DNA of 64,000 nt. It comes from Acidiferrobacterales bacterium (lineage in GTDB: Bacteria > Pseudomonadota > Gammaproteobacteria > Acidiferrobacterales > SZUA-150). Of the stretch, positions 9,615-19,655 are shown piece after piece. The notes under the pieces were generated by a model. The model saw only the letters and a program-made list of their open reading frames with translations, ran no database searches and was not told the DNA's origin. The position numbers and the translations under genes were made by a program. Location of the stretch: positions 130,946 through 194,945 of the forward strand of contig CAMYII010000040.1 in NCBI GenBank assembly GCA_947258385.1. Direction: 5' to 3'. Within the stretch, counting starts at the first letter, position 1; the number at the start of each line of letters is the position of its first letter.

Positions 9615-10517
9615 CTAACTGCCGTCCTGATCGTCATCGCCGATGTGGCCGCCTTCATCGGCTCCCCGGCCGCCGGGAAACTCGGGCAACTCGTCAATGA
9701 TCTCCTGCGGGATCGCCTCCGGTGCGTAGGATGTCAGCAGATTCAAATGCGTCTTGTTGTCCACACCGGGACGCACAATGAGTTCCTGACCCCCATGGCG
9801 AAACGCCCACACCTCATGGTCAAACGCCTCAACCGCCTTGAGCGCGAGGAAAAATCCCGGACAGCGGCTGCCCGGCTGGTGTTGACTCGCCATCGCAACA
9901 TTGCACGCCTCGGGCACGTCGATCGCGACACCCAGTGCCTGTTCCAGGGGCGAATCGATGTGACCATCGGGCAGATCGGCCGGCTGCGTGGCCGGATAGG
10001 CGGGATTCAGATCACTGGGGAAGTCTGTGCCGCCGCCGCTCGCACCTTCGGTCAGCCAATGGAAATGCGTATAACTGCCGGGTTGAACGATGCACTGGCG
10101 CTCACCGCGCAGATTGCCGCTTGCATCCCTGGCAGGACAGATTAACCACACGGGATGGTCGTGATAGTGATAGAGATACATGGCCTGGCAGTCATTATAT
10201 TCCTTGACGCACGGCCGCGTGACCAGCTTCCAGCCGGCGACGCACCCTGCGGCATAGTGCTGCTCGTTGGTACAATGCTTTAACACCGGTATGCCTTCAT
10301 CGGTGGTCTCGCCGGAGTCGAAGACATAGAGCCAGCCCTTCAGCTCCCCCGGGCGATCATCCAGATATTTTAATTCCTGATGGGTATCAATATGATTTCC
10401 GAACAAAAATGTATAAGGTTCGGCGTGGAAACCCCAAACCCTCTCATCTGCCGGGCTGATTGGGGAAAACACCACCATCAGGCTGATGACAACGGTATTG
10501 ACGATCTTATCGAACAT
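9615..10517 (-). CDS. exported Cys-rich protein of unknown function
   Basis: The start is fixed by AGGAGGTG just upstream of ATG 10517; the longer frame has no ribosome site. The product is 300 residues with a Sec signal peptide (cleavage near ISPADE). The mature part contains about eight Cys residues, many His and aromatic residues (for example LYHYHDHPVW), and a very acidic tail rich in Glu, Asp and Gly. There is no CxxCH, so it is not a cytochrome c. The Cys pairs are probably disulfides in a periplasmic protein. I do not recognise the family. It is co-oriented with the TatD gene, with a 9-base gap. Confidence 0.75.
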   Translation of the reverse strand: MFDKIVNTVVISLMVVFSPISPADERVWGFHAEPYTFLFGNHIDTHQELKYLDDRPGELKGWLYVFDSGETTDEGIPVLKHCTNEQHYAAGCVAGWKLVTRPCVKEYNDCQAMYLYHYHDHPVWLICPARDASGNLRGERQCIVQPGSYTHFHWLTEGASGGGTDFPSDLNPAYPATQPADLPDGHIDSPLEQALGVAIDVPEACNVAMASQHQPGSRCPGFFLALKAVEAFDHEVWAFRHGGQELIVRPGVDNKTHLNLLTSYAPEAIPQEIIDELPEFPGGRGADEGGHIGDDDQDGS

Positions 10518-10741
10518 AGCGTGCACCTCCTGTTCGCGACGGCCCGAAACCGCTGGCCGGTTGGCCTGCAATGGTATTGGAACCCGGTCCCGCGGGTAAG
10601 TTTCTGGATGCCGTGAACCGTGCGGCCGGCGGTCCGGGTATGACCCCCGCGTCTCCGGCAAGATATCAATCTGGGCAGTCGTCAAGCGGTCATAAATGCG
10701 TTCTAATATAGTATCTTGTCTCATTTCCGTCAGACACCGCC

Positions 10742-11368
10742 ATGCAAAACGGCACATATCCTCAGGATTTACATATCCACACGATCTACTCGCGAGACGA
10801 CAGCGCGGTCGTGCCCGCGCAAACGCCGGAGCTCATCGCCCGGGTGCGGCATGCCGAGCTGATCGGCATCAGCGACCATTTCGAACACTTCGCGGACAAT
10901 GAATATGATCATTACGTCCACCACCTTCGGGCCCTGGACCTGCTCGTGGGCACCGAAGTGGACGGCGCCCCCTCGGTCGGCTTCGCCGCCAGTCTGGCCT
11001 TTGATTATTACATCTATCATTGCCGCGACCGGGCCGAGGACTATCGCGGCGTGGAGCGGCTGCTGGCGACCGGGCGTCCGGTCATCATCGCTCACCCCAA
11101 CGCACTGGACACGAAGCTGGACTGTCTACCTCCGGAGTGCCTGGTGGAGATCAATAACCGCTACATCTGGCGATGTGACTGGATGCAATTCTATGCACCG
11201 TTTACACACCGGTTTCGCTTCGTGATCAGCTCCGACGCCCACCAGCCCCAGTGGCTGGGGCAAAGTGTCGCCCGGCGTGCGGCACTCGAGTTGGGGATCG
11301 AGGAAAGTCTATTGGTGAATGAACTCGGTAAGGTTGCGGTGACGGATGCTCGAACCGGCGATCAGTGA
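10742..11368 (+). CDS. PHP-domain phosphoesterase
   Basis: 208 residues. The four PHP motifs are visible: DLHIHTIYSRDD near the N-terminus, GISDHFEHF, IIAHPN, and ISSDAHQP near the end, supplying the His/Asp ligands of a trinuclear metal site. The family includes histidinol phosphatase and nucleoside monophosphate phosphatases; the short length fits a stand-alone phosphoesterase. It is divergent from the exported-protein gene, with a 225-base shared promoter region that contains TATAGT at about 10710. Specific substrate unknown. Confidence 0.9.
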   Translation: MQNGTYPQDLHIHTIYSRDDSAVVPAQTPELIARVRHAELIGISDHFEHFADNEYDHYVHHLRALDLLVGTEVDGAPSVGFAASLAFDYYIYHCRDRAEDYRGVERLLATGRPVIIAHPNALDTKLDCLPPECLVEINNRYIWRCDWMQFYAPFTHRFRFVISSDAHQPQWLGQSVARRAALELGIEESLLVNELGKVAVTDARTGDQ

Positions 11369-11451
11369 CGGAAACCACCGTTCCGCGCGCTCGGGCTCGG
11401 CCGGCTGCGCGTGAGCTGCGGCGGAACCTGTGCTGCCCCGGCGTTTTTTTC

Positions 11452-12675
11452 TCAGAAGGACGCATTGGCGCGGACACCGACAATCCAGGTATTCGGACCG
11501 AGCCCGCCTCGGATGTCGTCGGCGACATATTGGATGTCCAGGCCGATATTACTGCCAGCGGTCAACGCATAGCGGCCGAAGGTCTCGAATACCCGCGTGC
11601 GCCGGACATCACCCACCTGGTCACCGGACCCGTCGAGATAGGCGAAGGCCGCGCCGAGCGTCCACCTCGGAACCGCCAGCGCTTGCCCCTTGAGCCGCAC
11701 GCCGCCGGAATACAAAGCGCGGTGCACGAGCGCGGCGGCTTCTTCGTTATTCGCGCCCAAGCGGACGAAGACGTCGAGATTCTCACTCACTGCCTGGTCG
11801 ACAGAAACACCCGCACCCCTGATCCGCGTCGAGCGTTCACTGCCGCTGCGCCGGGTCATGGCACGGTCGGTCGATTGCAAGAGAATATCGTAATGGCCCT
11901 TGCCCATCGGCAGCTGCAGCGAAAAACCGAAATCAACACCAAGGAAGTGATACCCGTCGGGGTCGACTCCGGGCGTCTCGGTCGCAGCATCCATCCACAC
12001 AAGATCGGTGTGCCAGCCTGCACCGGACAATCCCGCCCTGATACCCGGATCGTAGGTGGGCAGGAAAAACCGGCTGACGAACACCTCGTTCATGAACTGG
12101 ATGATCTCATCGTCGGCCAGGGCGTTGTGATCGATGTACTGGCTCGCATCGAGCAACCCGGCCGTCAGCGCCAGCGCCAGGGTCTCGTCGAACTCGAAGG
12201 TGTGCTCGTAGTACGCCTCCAGCAGATAATCACGGCCTCGCCCGTTGATGTTTTTGACATCGTCTTCCAGGTCGTCGGCATTCACCACGACGCTGAGCCC
12301 GCCGAGGCCTTTCAGCCCGTTACCCTTGGCGAAGCTGACGACGGCATACAGGCTGTCGTTGGGCGTGGGCCGGAACTCGCCCTTGATATCAACGGCCAGC
12401 GTCCCCTTGTCCTGCTCGCCGATCGGATCCCCGCTGTCGTCGAAGGCGTCATCGTAGTCGCCGTATTGATGGACTCCGGTGAACGTCGCCCCCAGCGTCA
12501 CCTTGTCGGTGAGCTCGATGGCCGACGCCGGTGAGACACCACTGAGAAGCAGGAATATGCAAAGGGAAATCCGGCCGCATTGACCCCGAGTTTGTGTGAA
12601 CACAACACCGGGCCGCCTTCCCGCGTCGGCACCGTCGGGCATCGGCATGAATAATTCTTTTGGCACTGAGATCAT
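11452..12675 (-). CDS. outer membrane porin, OprB/carbohydrate-porin-like
   Basis: About 407 residues from ATG 12675; a later ATG at 12648 is an alternative start, since neither has a strong ribosome site. An extended N-region leads into a Sec signal peptide ending near SPASA. The mature protein shows alternating hydrophobic/polar beta-strands and ends in Phe, as outer membrane barrels do. The segments LEAYYEHTF and GLLDASQYIDHNALADDE match the pattern of OprB-type porins, which pass sugars or other small solutes. It is transcribed toward the PHP gene and ends about 80 bases from it. Confident as a barrel, less so on the exact family. Confidence 0.8.
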   Translation of the reverse strand: MISVPKELFMPMPDGADAGRRPGVVFTQTRGQCGRISLCIFLLLSGVSPASAIELTDKVTLGATFTGVHQYGDYDDAFDDSGDPIGEQDKGTLAVDIKGEFRPTPNDSLYAVVSFAKGNGLKGLGGLSVVVNADDLEDDVKNINGRGRDYLLEAYYEHTFEFDETLALALTAGLLDASQYIDHNALADDEIIQFMNEVFVSRFFLPTYDPGIRAGLSGAGWHTDLVWMDAATETPGVDPDGYHFLGVDFGFSLQLPMGKGHYDILLQSTDRAMTRRSGSERSTRIRGAGVSVDQAVSENLDVFVRLGANNEEAAALVHRALYSGGVRLKGQALAVPRWTLGAAFAYLDGSGDQVGDVRRTRVFETFGRYALTAGSNIGLDIQYVADDIRGGLGPNTWIVGVRANASF

Positions 12676-13340
12676 TCTTTGATACTGACTCGACTTTTTA
12701 TAATAACAAACCACGTCCTCGAATGGTTTACCATAATCACGGCCAGATGCATAGATCGTTATCAGCACGGCCGGCGAGGCGCTCACGGGCACCCGGCTGC
12801 CCAGGCAAGCATCGGCCTGCTTCAGCGTGTTCCCTATTGTGATCGCCTGTAACGCGGTACCGCGCAGGGCGGCTCGTTGCGGCCGGTCATGGGGGTGCTT
12901 AAACGCAAGGCGTGATCGCGTTGCAGAACAACAAATCGGGGCGAGCCTGCCTGGTCGGATGGATGGCCACGGCCAAGGTGTGGGTGTGGGGGCATTTCAG
13001 TTGGGCCAAGGCGCGCGGGGCGGCTGGAAAGGAATACCAGGACTGGCACTCGCCCGCCTCACTGCTGGTGAGATGCCTCGTCTCCGCGGCGGTCACCCGC
13101 ACGGGCGCCTATTTTCTGATACTAAACGTGAGACGGTGCTTCCCCGGAGGGACGACGCTGTTCGTCATCCTCCAAATCATCCAACTTATCGGACACGAGG
13201 TACACCTTACCGCAACCAAGGATAAGTGGGCGAAGTATGCGCTATCCAACGACTTCGCGCTCACCGGTGGAGGCTTTGATATCCTCGCCACTGCCGGACG
13301 CAGCTTATGTGTTTTCGCCATCTTGTTCAGTCGTTTTACA
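12676..13340. other. long intergenic region, no supported gene
   Basis: About 660 bases between the porin and the DUF3147 gene. Overlapping ORFs of 60-190 codons occur on both strands around 12830-13480 (for example minus 12899-13102), but none has a ribosome site or recognisable domain. The stretch may be remnant or repeat-derived DNA. Confidence 0.4.
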
Positions 13341-13694
13341 TCAGTGATCCAAAAAGCCAGATTGCCCGAGCACAAACAGCATGAGCAGATAGCACGCAAT
13401 CATCACAGCAAGAGAGCCAGCAAGGCTGATCCAGAAATTAATTCCTTGATTCAGCAAGATTGGCAGACTTACAAATAGCGACAGTGACGGCAGCACCAAC
13501 CAGAGAATACTCCTCGCAAGCATTGCCACCTTCTCGGCGTCTTGAGTGTCTACATAGAGCCATACCATTGCCATCACAGATACGATCGGTACTGAAGCGA
13601 CCAGCCCTCCGATCAAGGAACTGCGCTTGGCAATTTCGGCGGCTGCGATAATCAAGATCAGCGTAACTATCGTTTTGAGCGCGTAAAAAAGCAT
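13341..13694 (-). CDS. DUF3147-type small membrane protein
   Basis: 117 residues with four predicted transmembrane helices and the family pattern EIAKRSSLIGGLVASVP and VWLYVDTQD near the N-terminus. The function is unknown. Proteins of this type often sit beside heavy-metal RND pumps, and here the gene follows the pump gene by 52 bases on the same strand, so it is likely the last gene of the efflux operon. Confidence 0.85.
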   Translation of the reverse strand: MLFYALKTIVTLILIIAAAEIAKRSSLIGGLVASVPIVSVMAMVWLYVDTQDAEKVAMLARSILWLVLPSLSLFVSLPILLNQGINFWISLAGSLAVMIACYLLMLFVLGQSGFLDH

Positions 13695-13746
13695 GATGTT
13701 TTCTCTATCGTGCGTTGACGATTAACGTTGATTGGCCGCAGGCCCG

Positions 13747-16700
13747 TTAATCATGGGCTAATACATATTCCCTGTCACCAAATTCCTTGTTTACCGAACC
13801 AAATCTTAAATACAGCGCCGGCACGACGATCATGTTGAGTGCCGTGGAGCTCAGCAGGCCGAATAAAATAACGACTGCCATCGGTGCCTGGATCTCCGAA
13901 CCGGGCTCGCCCGCACTCAATGCAAGGGGGACCAGAGCCAGACCGGCGGCCAATGCGGTCATCAGGATCGGAATGAGCCGTTCCACAGCGCCGCGTTTGA
14001 CGGCGGCCATCGCATCACCGACGTGCTCACGTGATGCCAGGTTCTGAATGTGCGCCACCATCATCACGCCGTTGCGAGTGGCGATGCCAAATAGTGTGAT
14101 AAAACCGATAATTGAAGCGACCGAAAGCACACCATCCATGGCATATACACCGATAATTCCGCCAATGAGCGCCAGCGGAAGATTGAGCATGATGAGCAGC
14201 GCATCGCGCGCCGAATGAAAGGCAATAAACAGCAGTAAAAAGATACCGACAATAACGACTGCACCGAGCAATAACAGGGTACGCGTCGCTGCTTCGGCAC
14301 TCTCAAACTGACCGCCGTATTCAACGTGATAGCCGCGCGGCAGCGTGACATTGTTAGTGATCCGTTGACGAATATCGTTTACTACACTGTTCAGATCGCG
14401 TTCGGAGACGTTGGCCATCACGACAATCTTGCGTTGCACGTTTTCGCGGCTGATGGTGTTCGGACCTAGCTCATAGCGAATCTCAGCCAGGGCATGCAAT
14501 GGTAACTGTGCGCCCTCCCTGGTAGTGATCAAGGTCTCGCGGATGGCGTCGATATCGTTCTTGGTCTTTTCATGGAATCGGACCACCAGGTCAAAACTGG
14601 TCTGTCCTTCGAGCACGCGCGAGACTGTGGTTCCGAAATAGGCGGTACGAATCGCCTCTGCAACGTCCTCAATGTGCAGGCCGTAACGCGCGATGGTCAC
14701 GCGGTCGAAGTGCACCCTCAGAAAAGGAATATCGGCCTGTTGTTCGACACTGACATCGACAGCACCGGGGACGTTCTCCACCTCTGATTTGAGCTGTTCC
14801 GCAATACGCCGTAGCTCATACAGGTCATGTCCGAAGAACTTGACCGCGATATTGGCGCGTGTGCCGGACAGCATATGGTCGATGCGGTGGGAGATGGGCT
14901 GACCGATCACGATGTTCATACCGGGCAAGGACGAGAGATCACGCCGCAGGGCGGCCAGCAGTTCCTGTTTGCTGCGATCGCCCATGCGCAGTGTGACCTC
15001 CATCTCTGAGGCGTGGATACCCTGAGCATGGGGGTCCAGTTCCGCACGACCGGTGCGCCGTGCGGTTGCGACCACTTCCGGATGCTGGAGAAGAATATGT
15101 TCCACGCGTCGACCCAGTGCATCGGACTGCTCAAGCGACGTGCCAGGCAGGGTGACGGCGCTGACGGTCAAACTGCCCTCATTGAACTCCGGTAAAAAGG
15201 ATTTGCCGGCCTGGCTGATGCCGAACAGCGCGACGATCAGCATGGCGGCCGCCAGCACGCTGACTGTTCTCCAGCGCTCGATGGTCAGATCCAAAAGCTT
15301 CTCGTAATGGTATCTTAATCCGCTTGACAACCGCGACTCATGGCCCAAGCGCACAGTGCGCGAATGACTCAGCCACCAGTAACTCAGTACCGGTGTGACT
15401 GTAATCGCGACCAACAACGATGCGGCCAGCGATACGACGTAGGCAAAACCCAGCGGCTGCATCAGGCGGCTTTCCACCCCCGAGAGGAAAAACAGCGGCA
15501 GGAAGACCAGCATGATGATCAGGGTCGCGAATACAATGGAACCCTGAATTTCGCGGGTTGCATCGAGTACCACGTCGAATATGGAGCGTCTCGTGCCGGG
15601 CTCGCGTTGCGTATTCTCACGCAAACGGCGCACGATATTCTCTACAACGATAATGGCATCATCGACCAGGGCGCCAAGCGCGATCGCCATGCCGCCCAGT
15701 GTCATGGTATTGATGGTGCCGCCTGTGGCTTTCATCGCAAGGATTGCCGCTACCAGCGACAGGGGGATAGCGACCAGTGTTATTAATGTGGCGCGCACAC
15801 TGATCAGAAACACGAAGACGACGGCGATGACCAGAATGGCGCCGTCGCGTATGGCCTCCACCAGGTTATCGATGGACACGGAAATGAAATCCGCCTGACG
15901 GAACAGATGGGTATCGATCTGCATACCCTCGGGGAGCGAAGCCTGGACATCGGCAAGTACGGTATCCAGACGCCGGGTCAATTCCAGCGTATTGGCCGTA
16001 GGTTGTTTCTGGATACCGATAACGACCGCTTCCTTTCCATTATACCCCGCCGTCCCACGCGTGGGCGCCGGACCGGTTTTCACCTCGCCCAGGTGTCTTA
16101 TCAATATCGGTTGCCCATTGCGCTGTACGACCAGTGTCTCGCCGATATCCTCCGCGCCCGACGCGCGGCCTTCGCCATGGATCAATACTTCCTGACCGCC
16201 ATCGACAAAAAAACCGGCGGATACATTGTGGTTGGTCCTCGATACGGCGTCTATGACCTGATCGACGCTGACTTGATAGGCGGCCAGCCTGATTGGATCC
16301 AAGTGGACCTGATATTGTTTGGTCTGGCCACCGTTGGGGATGACCTCGGCAACACCGGGTACCGCCAGCAAGCGTGGCCGCAGTGTCCAGTCGGCTGAAG
16401 TTTTTAACGCCATCAGGTCGTGTTGATCCGAATGCAGCGCAATAAACATGATTTCACCCATGATTGACGTAATGGGTGCCAGCACGGGCGAGGGCAGATC
16501 CTGCGGCAATGAACTCCTCGCCAGTTGGAGCTTCTCGTTGACGATTTGTCTGGCCTGATAGATGTCCGCACCCCATTCGAACTCAACCCAGATCACCGCA
16601 ATTCCGATGCCGGTGGATGACCGCACCCGCCGCACCCCGGAGGCACCATTCAGGGCCGATTCAATGGGTCGCGTGATGAGGCTTTCGACTTCCTGCGGAG

Positions 16701-16869
16701 CCATGCCGTGGGCCTCCGCGACGACGGTCACCGTCGGCGCCGTGAGATCCGGGAATACGTCAACGGGCATACGCAGCGTTTCGTAGCTACCCCAAAGCAA
16801 AAGAAGCAGCGCACCGACAAAGACCAAAAGCCGGGTGCGCAAAGACCAGTCTATCGTTTTCTCTATCAT
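13747..16869 (-). CDS. heavy-metal RND efflux pump, CzcA/CusA type
   Basis: 1040 residues, the usual length for this class. The N-terminus (MIEKTIDWSLRTRLLVF) leads into the first transmembrane helix, two large periplasmic loops and twelve helices in all. In helix 4 the motif is GGMAIALGALVDDAIIVVEN: the Asp and Glu of the proton relay are present, but the position equivalent to the first Asp of CzcA (DFGLIVDGA) is Ala. Many metal pumps outside the classical Czc group have this form, so the metal may be monovalent (Cu/Ag) or other. It forms a tripartite complex with the adaptor and outer membrane factor encoded just upstream. Confidence 0.93.
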   Translation of the reverse strand: MIEKTIDWSLRTRLLVFVGALLLLLWGSYETLRMPVDVFPDLTAPTVTVVAEAHGMAPQEVESLITRPIESALNGASGVRRVRSSTGIGIAVIWVEFEWGADIYQARQIVNEKLQLARSSLPQDLPSPVLAPITSIMGEIMFIALHSDQHDLMALKTSADWTLRPRLLAVPGVAEVIPNGGQTKQYQVHLDPIRLAAYQVSVDQVIDAVSRTNHNVSAGFFVDGGQEVLIHGEGRASGAEDIGETLVVQRNGQPILIRHLGEVKTGPAPTRGTAGYNGKEAVVIGIQKQPTANTLELTRRLDTVLADVQASLPEGMQIDTHLFRQADFISVSIDNLVEAIRDGAILVIAVVFVFLISVRATLITLVAIPLSLVAAILAMKATGGTINTMTLGGMAIALGALVDDAIIVVENIVRRLRENTQREPGTRRSIFDVVLDATREIQGSIVFATLIIMLVFLPLFFLSGVESRLMQPLGFAYVVSLAASLLVAITVTPVLSYWWLSHSRTVRLGHESRLSSGLRYHYEKLLDLTIERWRTVSVLAAAMLIVALFGISQAGKSFLPEFNEGSLTVSAVTLPGTSLEQSDALGRRVEHILLQHPEVVATARRTGRAELDPHAQGIHASEMEVTLRMGDRSKQELLAALRRDLSSLPGMNIVIGQPISHRIDHMLSGTRANIAVKFFGHDLYELRRIAEQLKSEVENVPGAVDVSVEQQADIPFLRVHFDRVTIARYGLHIEDVAEAIRTAYFGTTVSRVLEGQTSFDLVVRFHEKTKNDIDAIRETLITTREGAQLPLHALAEIRYELGPNTISRENVQRKIVVMANVSERDLNSVVNDIRQRITNNVTLPRGYHVEYGGQFESAEAATRTLLLLGAVVIVGIFLLLFIAFHSARDALLIMLNLPLALIGGIIGVYAMDGVLSVASIIGFITLFGIATRNGVMMVAHIQNLASREHVGDAMAAVKRGAVERLIPILMTALAAGLALVPLALSAGEPGSEIQAPMAVVILFGLLSSTALNMIVVPALYLRFGSVNKEFGDREYVLAHD

Positions 16870-16881
16870 GCCGGTCCCCTT

Positions 16882-18318
16882 TTAGTGAGCGTGACCGTGC
16901 CCGGCCTCGGCAGGACCCGAAGCGGCCAGTTTCACCAGATAGGCACCTCTGCTGACCACCCGTTCACCGCTGGTGACACCATTGCGTACTTCTATGTAGT
17001 CCCCATCGCGGATGCCCAACTGCACCACACGCCGTTCAAAAGACTCGCCGCCCACTTCGACATACACCACCGGCACGCCGCTGTCACGCACAATTGCCGA
17101 CTGAGGCACAGCCACGCCATCGGTTGTTTTGCCGGTAAACACGTGGGCTTCGACCAGCATGCCGGTACGCAGTTTTTGTTCTGGATTCGCGAATTCCAGG
17201 ATCAACGGCACGGTACGTGTGCGGGGGTCTATGGCCTGGCCGAATGCGATAACGCGGCCGTTGGCGTTTTCGCCCTTGGTAGTAATGACGAACGGGTCGT
17301 CTATATTCGGCAGGGAGAACCACGCACCATCCGCTTCGATCAGGCGCAGGGCGTCGCTTTCGGGAATGCGACTTTTCAACCACAACCTTTCAGGGTCAAT
17401 AACGTGGAATACCGGCTGTCCCTTTTTCAGATAGCTCCCGGCTGTGGCATGCACGTGGGCGATTACACCATCAATGGGGGCACGCAGGGCGGCGCCACTG
17501 ATACCTCTATCTAGGGCTTGCAGCTCACGACCGAGTTGCGAACCGACGACAGCCAGTACCTGGCCTTTGCGGACGCGCGTGCCGATCGAGGGGAAGCCTT
17601 TGCCACGACGAGCCAGTTGTCCGTCGTGCGGGGCACTGATTTCCGCCTCGCCATCGGCGGCTGCCTCAATCGTTGCAACGGCACGTACCGATTCGCGCAG
17701 CGTGCGCTTTGACGCGAGCGCAGTGGCAAAGTCCACCTGCCACTGCTGTTCCTTCAAATAACTGATCGCACCGTCTTCGGGCTCTTCCACGGCCGCCGGT
17801 ATCGCCTGTTTGCTGGCATAAACCGTATAGTCGCCTAAATTATGTACGCTGGTTTGCTTAGCTGATTCGAGTTTCACGATGACTTCACGCTGTCCTGCGT
17901 GTGCCGGGATGGCGATGGGACGGAAGATGCCCGGAATCGACGGCTCGCCGACGCTGAATTCCTCTTCCGGCGAATCACCACCGCGCAGGATGACACTTAC
18001 CTTGCCCTCGGCGACCGGCCGGAAATTATCCAGCCAGGTGAAATGAGCCGCGAAGGGGGATTCATTGCCGACGCTCAGCACGGGGAATTCTACGAACAGT
18101 TCCGTGAAGTCGGTGAAATGCGTTACCGCGACGCTCGGTGCATCCGAGTCTCCGTGACCCGGATGACCATCGCCGTTACCGTGCTCACCGTGATCGCCGT
18201 GGTCATTGACATGACCATGCTCAGCGCCTTGATGCTCATTATCATGGGCATCACAACCGGCTAATACGAGCGTACTTACAGCGAGAAAGATTCCGAGAAA
18301 AACTGCTGGCCGATTCAT
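16882..18318 (-). CDS. RND efflux periplasmic adaptor lipoprotein with His-rich ends and no alpha-hairpin
   Basis: 478 residues. The lipobox gives lipid-anchored Cys22, followed by a His-rich segment (residues 25-56) and a C-terminal GHGHAH. Residues about 65-170 form an extra N-terminal beta domain, followed by the barrel-sandwich halves. The first lipoyl half ends at about residue 260 (GQVLAVVGSQL) and the second starts at about 277 (ALRAPIDGVIAHV). Only some 17 residues lie between them, where CusB- or CzcB-type adaptors usually carry a long alpha-helical hairpin. The reading frame is continuous. The His clusters suggest periplasmic metal capture. It overlaps the outer membrane factor gene by 4 bases. 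Confidence 0.92.
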   Translation of the reverse strand: MNRPAVFLGIFLAVSTLVLAGCDAHDNEHQGAEHGHVNDHGDHGEHGNGDGHPGHGDSDAPSVAVTHFTDFTELFVEFPVLSVGNESPFAAHFTWLDNFRPVAEGKVSVILRGGDSPEEEFSVGEPSIPGIFRPIAIPAHAGQREVIVKLESAKQTSVHNLGDYTVYASKQAIPAAVEEPEDGAISYLKEQQWQVDFATALASKRTLRESVRAVATIEAAADGEAEISAPHDGQLARRGKGFPSIGTRVRKGQVLAVVGSQLGRELQALDRGISGAALRAPIDGVIAHVHATAGSYLKKGQPVFHVIDPERLWLKSRIPESDALRLIEADGAWFSLPNIDDPFVITTKGENANGRVIAFGQAIDPRTRTVPLILEFANPEQKLRTGMLVEAHVFTGKTTDGVAVPQSAIVRDSGVPVVYVEVGGESFERRVVQLGIRDGDYIEVRNGVTSGERVVSRGAYLVKLAASGPAEAGHGHAH

Positions 18319-19532
18319 TGAATGGGCCCTCCGGTTAAATGATCCAGTTTTATACGTGCACTGCGCGCCTTGAATTCCAAATCCAGCACGGTGAGGTTCG
18401 CGTTCAGCGCACCACGATAGGCATCCAGTAGTTCCAGAATACCGATTTCACCTGCACGGTAGTACGACTCGGCGATCTCGACGAGTTCGCGTGCGCCCCG
18501 TACGGCTTCTCGACGAAACTTTGCTGCGCTACGTTGGTATTGAGCACCCTGTTGCCACAAACCCTTGAGTTCGGCGCGCGCGGTATCGTACGCCAGCTGG
18601 TATTTGCTTCGGGCGATCATCGCCTGTGCCTGATAGCGGGTCTGTTTGCCCCTGCGGGTGTCGAACACCGGGATGGGGATCGATGCATTAATAATCAATC
18701 CGTTGTCCGACAGGCTGTTGATCTCTTCACGCTTCAAACCCAGCCCCAGGGTAACATCGGGAAACGTCCGGCTCTCAGCGCGCTGTTGCAGTGCATAGGC
18801 TTCGCTTTGCGCCTTTAGCTGACGAAAGGCGGGCTGATTTTCGAGGACTGCTGTCAACTGCTCCAGCGGGGCTATCGTGCCAGGGGCCAGCTCACCTTTC
18901 AATGACCGGAAGTCTTGAGCAGTTGGGCCCAACAGGGCCCATAAGGTCTGCCATGCCGTATGAAAGTCAACTTCAGCGTTGCTGACTTCGGCCTCGATTG
19001 CCGCGCGCTCGGTATAAACTCTCTGATAGTCGTAGACAGATACGTCCCCTTCGTCGCGACGTTTCTGTAACGCCTTGCTGAGTAACCTTATGCGTTTTTG
19101 AGTGTCTTCATAGACATGTCGGCGTCCCTGTTGAAGCAAGGCATTATAATAACGTTCGCGGATATTTTTCGTCAGCTCTGCGCGCCAGGCATCGGAGTTA
19201 TGCCGCGCGGCGTCGAGGTGCTGATCTGCCGCCTGCCTGTGAAGCGCGCGGCGCCCTGAAAAATCGAATTGTTGAGAAACTAAGAATTTCTGTTCAACAA
19301 TGTCTACATCATCACCGAGTGTCTCCCGCTCATAGTGGAATTCCGGATTTGGCCATGTTCCGGCGGTGATAACATCACTTTGTGCCTGGGTAATATTGCC
19401 TTCCATACGCAGTTGCACGGGATCCCGCGACAACCCCAGCTGAATAGCCATGTTTTCCGTCAAACTCCTCTGCTGCGCAACCACCGTTGTGGTGACCATC
19501 AGCAGGCCGATCGCTGCATAGACGCGATACAT
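18315..19532 (-). CDS. TolC-family outer membrane efflux protein, CzcC type
   Basis: 405 residues with a Sec signal peptide ending near VVAQQ and two OEP repeats rich in long amphipathic helices (residues about 25-210 and 220-400). Typical phrases are GTWPNPEFHYE near the start and YYRAGEIGILELLDAYR near the end. It forms the trimeric outer membrane channel for the metal pump. Its stop overlaps the adaptor start (ATGA), showing translational coupling. Confidence 0.92.
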   Translation of the reverse strand: MYRVYAAIGLLMVTTTVVAQQRSLTENMAIQLGLSRDPVQLRMEGNITQAQSDVITAGTWPNPEFHYERETLGDDVDIVEQKFLVSQQFDFSGRRALHRQAADQHLDAARHNSDAWRAELTKNIRERYYNALLQQGRRHVYEDTQKRIRLLSKALQKRRDEGDVSVYDYQRVYTERAAIEAEVSNAEVDFHTAWQTLWALLGPTAQDFRSLKGELAPGTIAPLEQLTAVLENQPAFRQLKAQSEAYALQQRAESRTFPDVTLGLGLKREEINSLSDNGLIINASIPIPVFDTRRGKQTRYQAQAMIARSKYQLAYDTARAELKGLWQQGAQYQRSAAKFRREAVRGARELVEIAESYYRAGEIGILELLDAYRGALNANLTVLDLEFKARSARIKLDHLTGGPIQ

Positions 19533-19655
19533 TGCATGTCTCCAGTTCGTAGGTAATGGAAAACAACCCCGCCCAAAGCAGGACGCTTGCCATCCGCCGC
19601 ACTCTGTTTAACGGCAGAAAAATCGCGAAATTATCAGTAACAGATGAACTGAAGC

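Noticed and set aside
9084-10145. Plus-strand ORF of 353 codons
   Set aside because: Runs across two minus-strand genes with clear motifs (TatD and the exported protein), so it is an antisense artefact.
12899-13102. Minus-strand ORF of 67 codons upstream of the porin gene
   Set aside because: Protein-like phrases but no start signal or known family; could be a repeat-derived frame.
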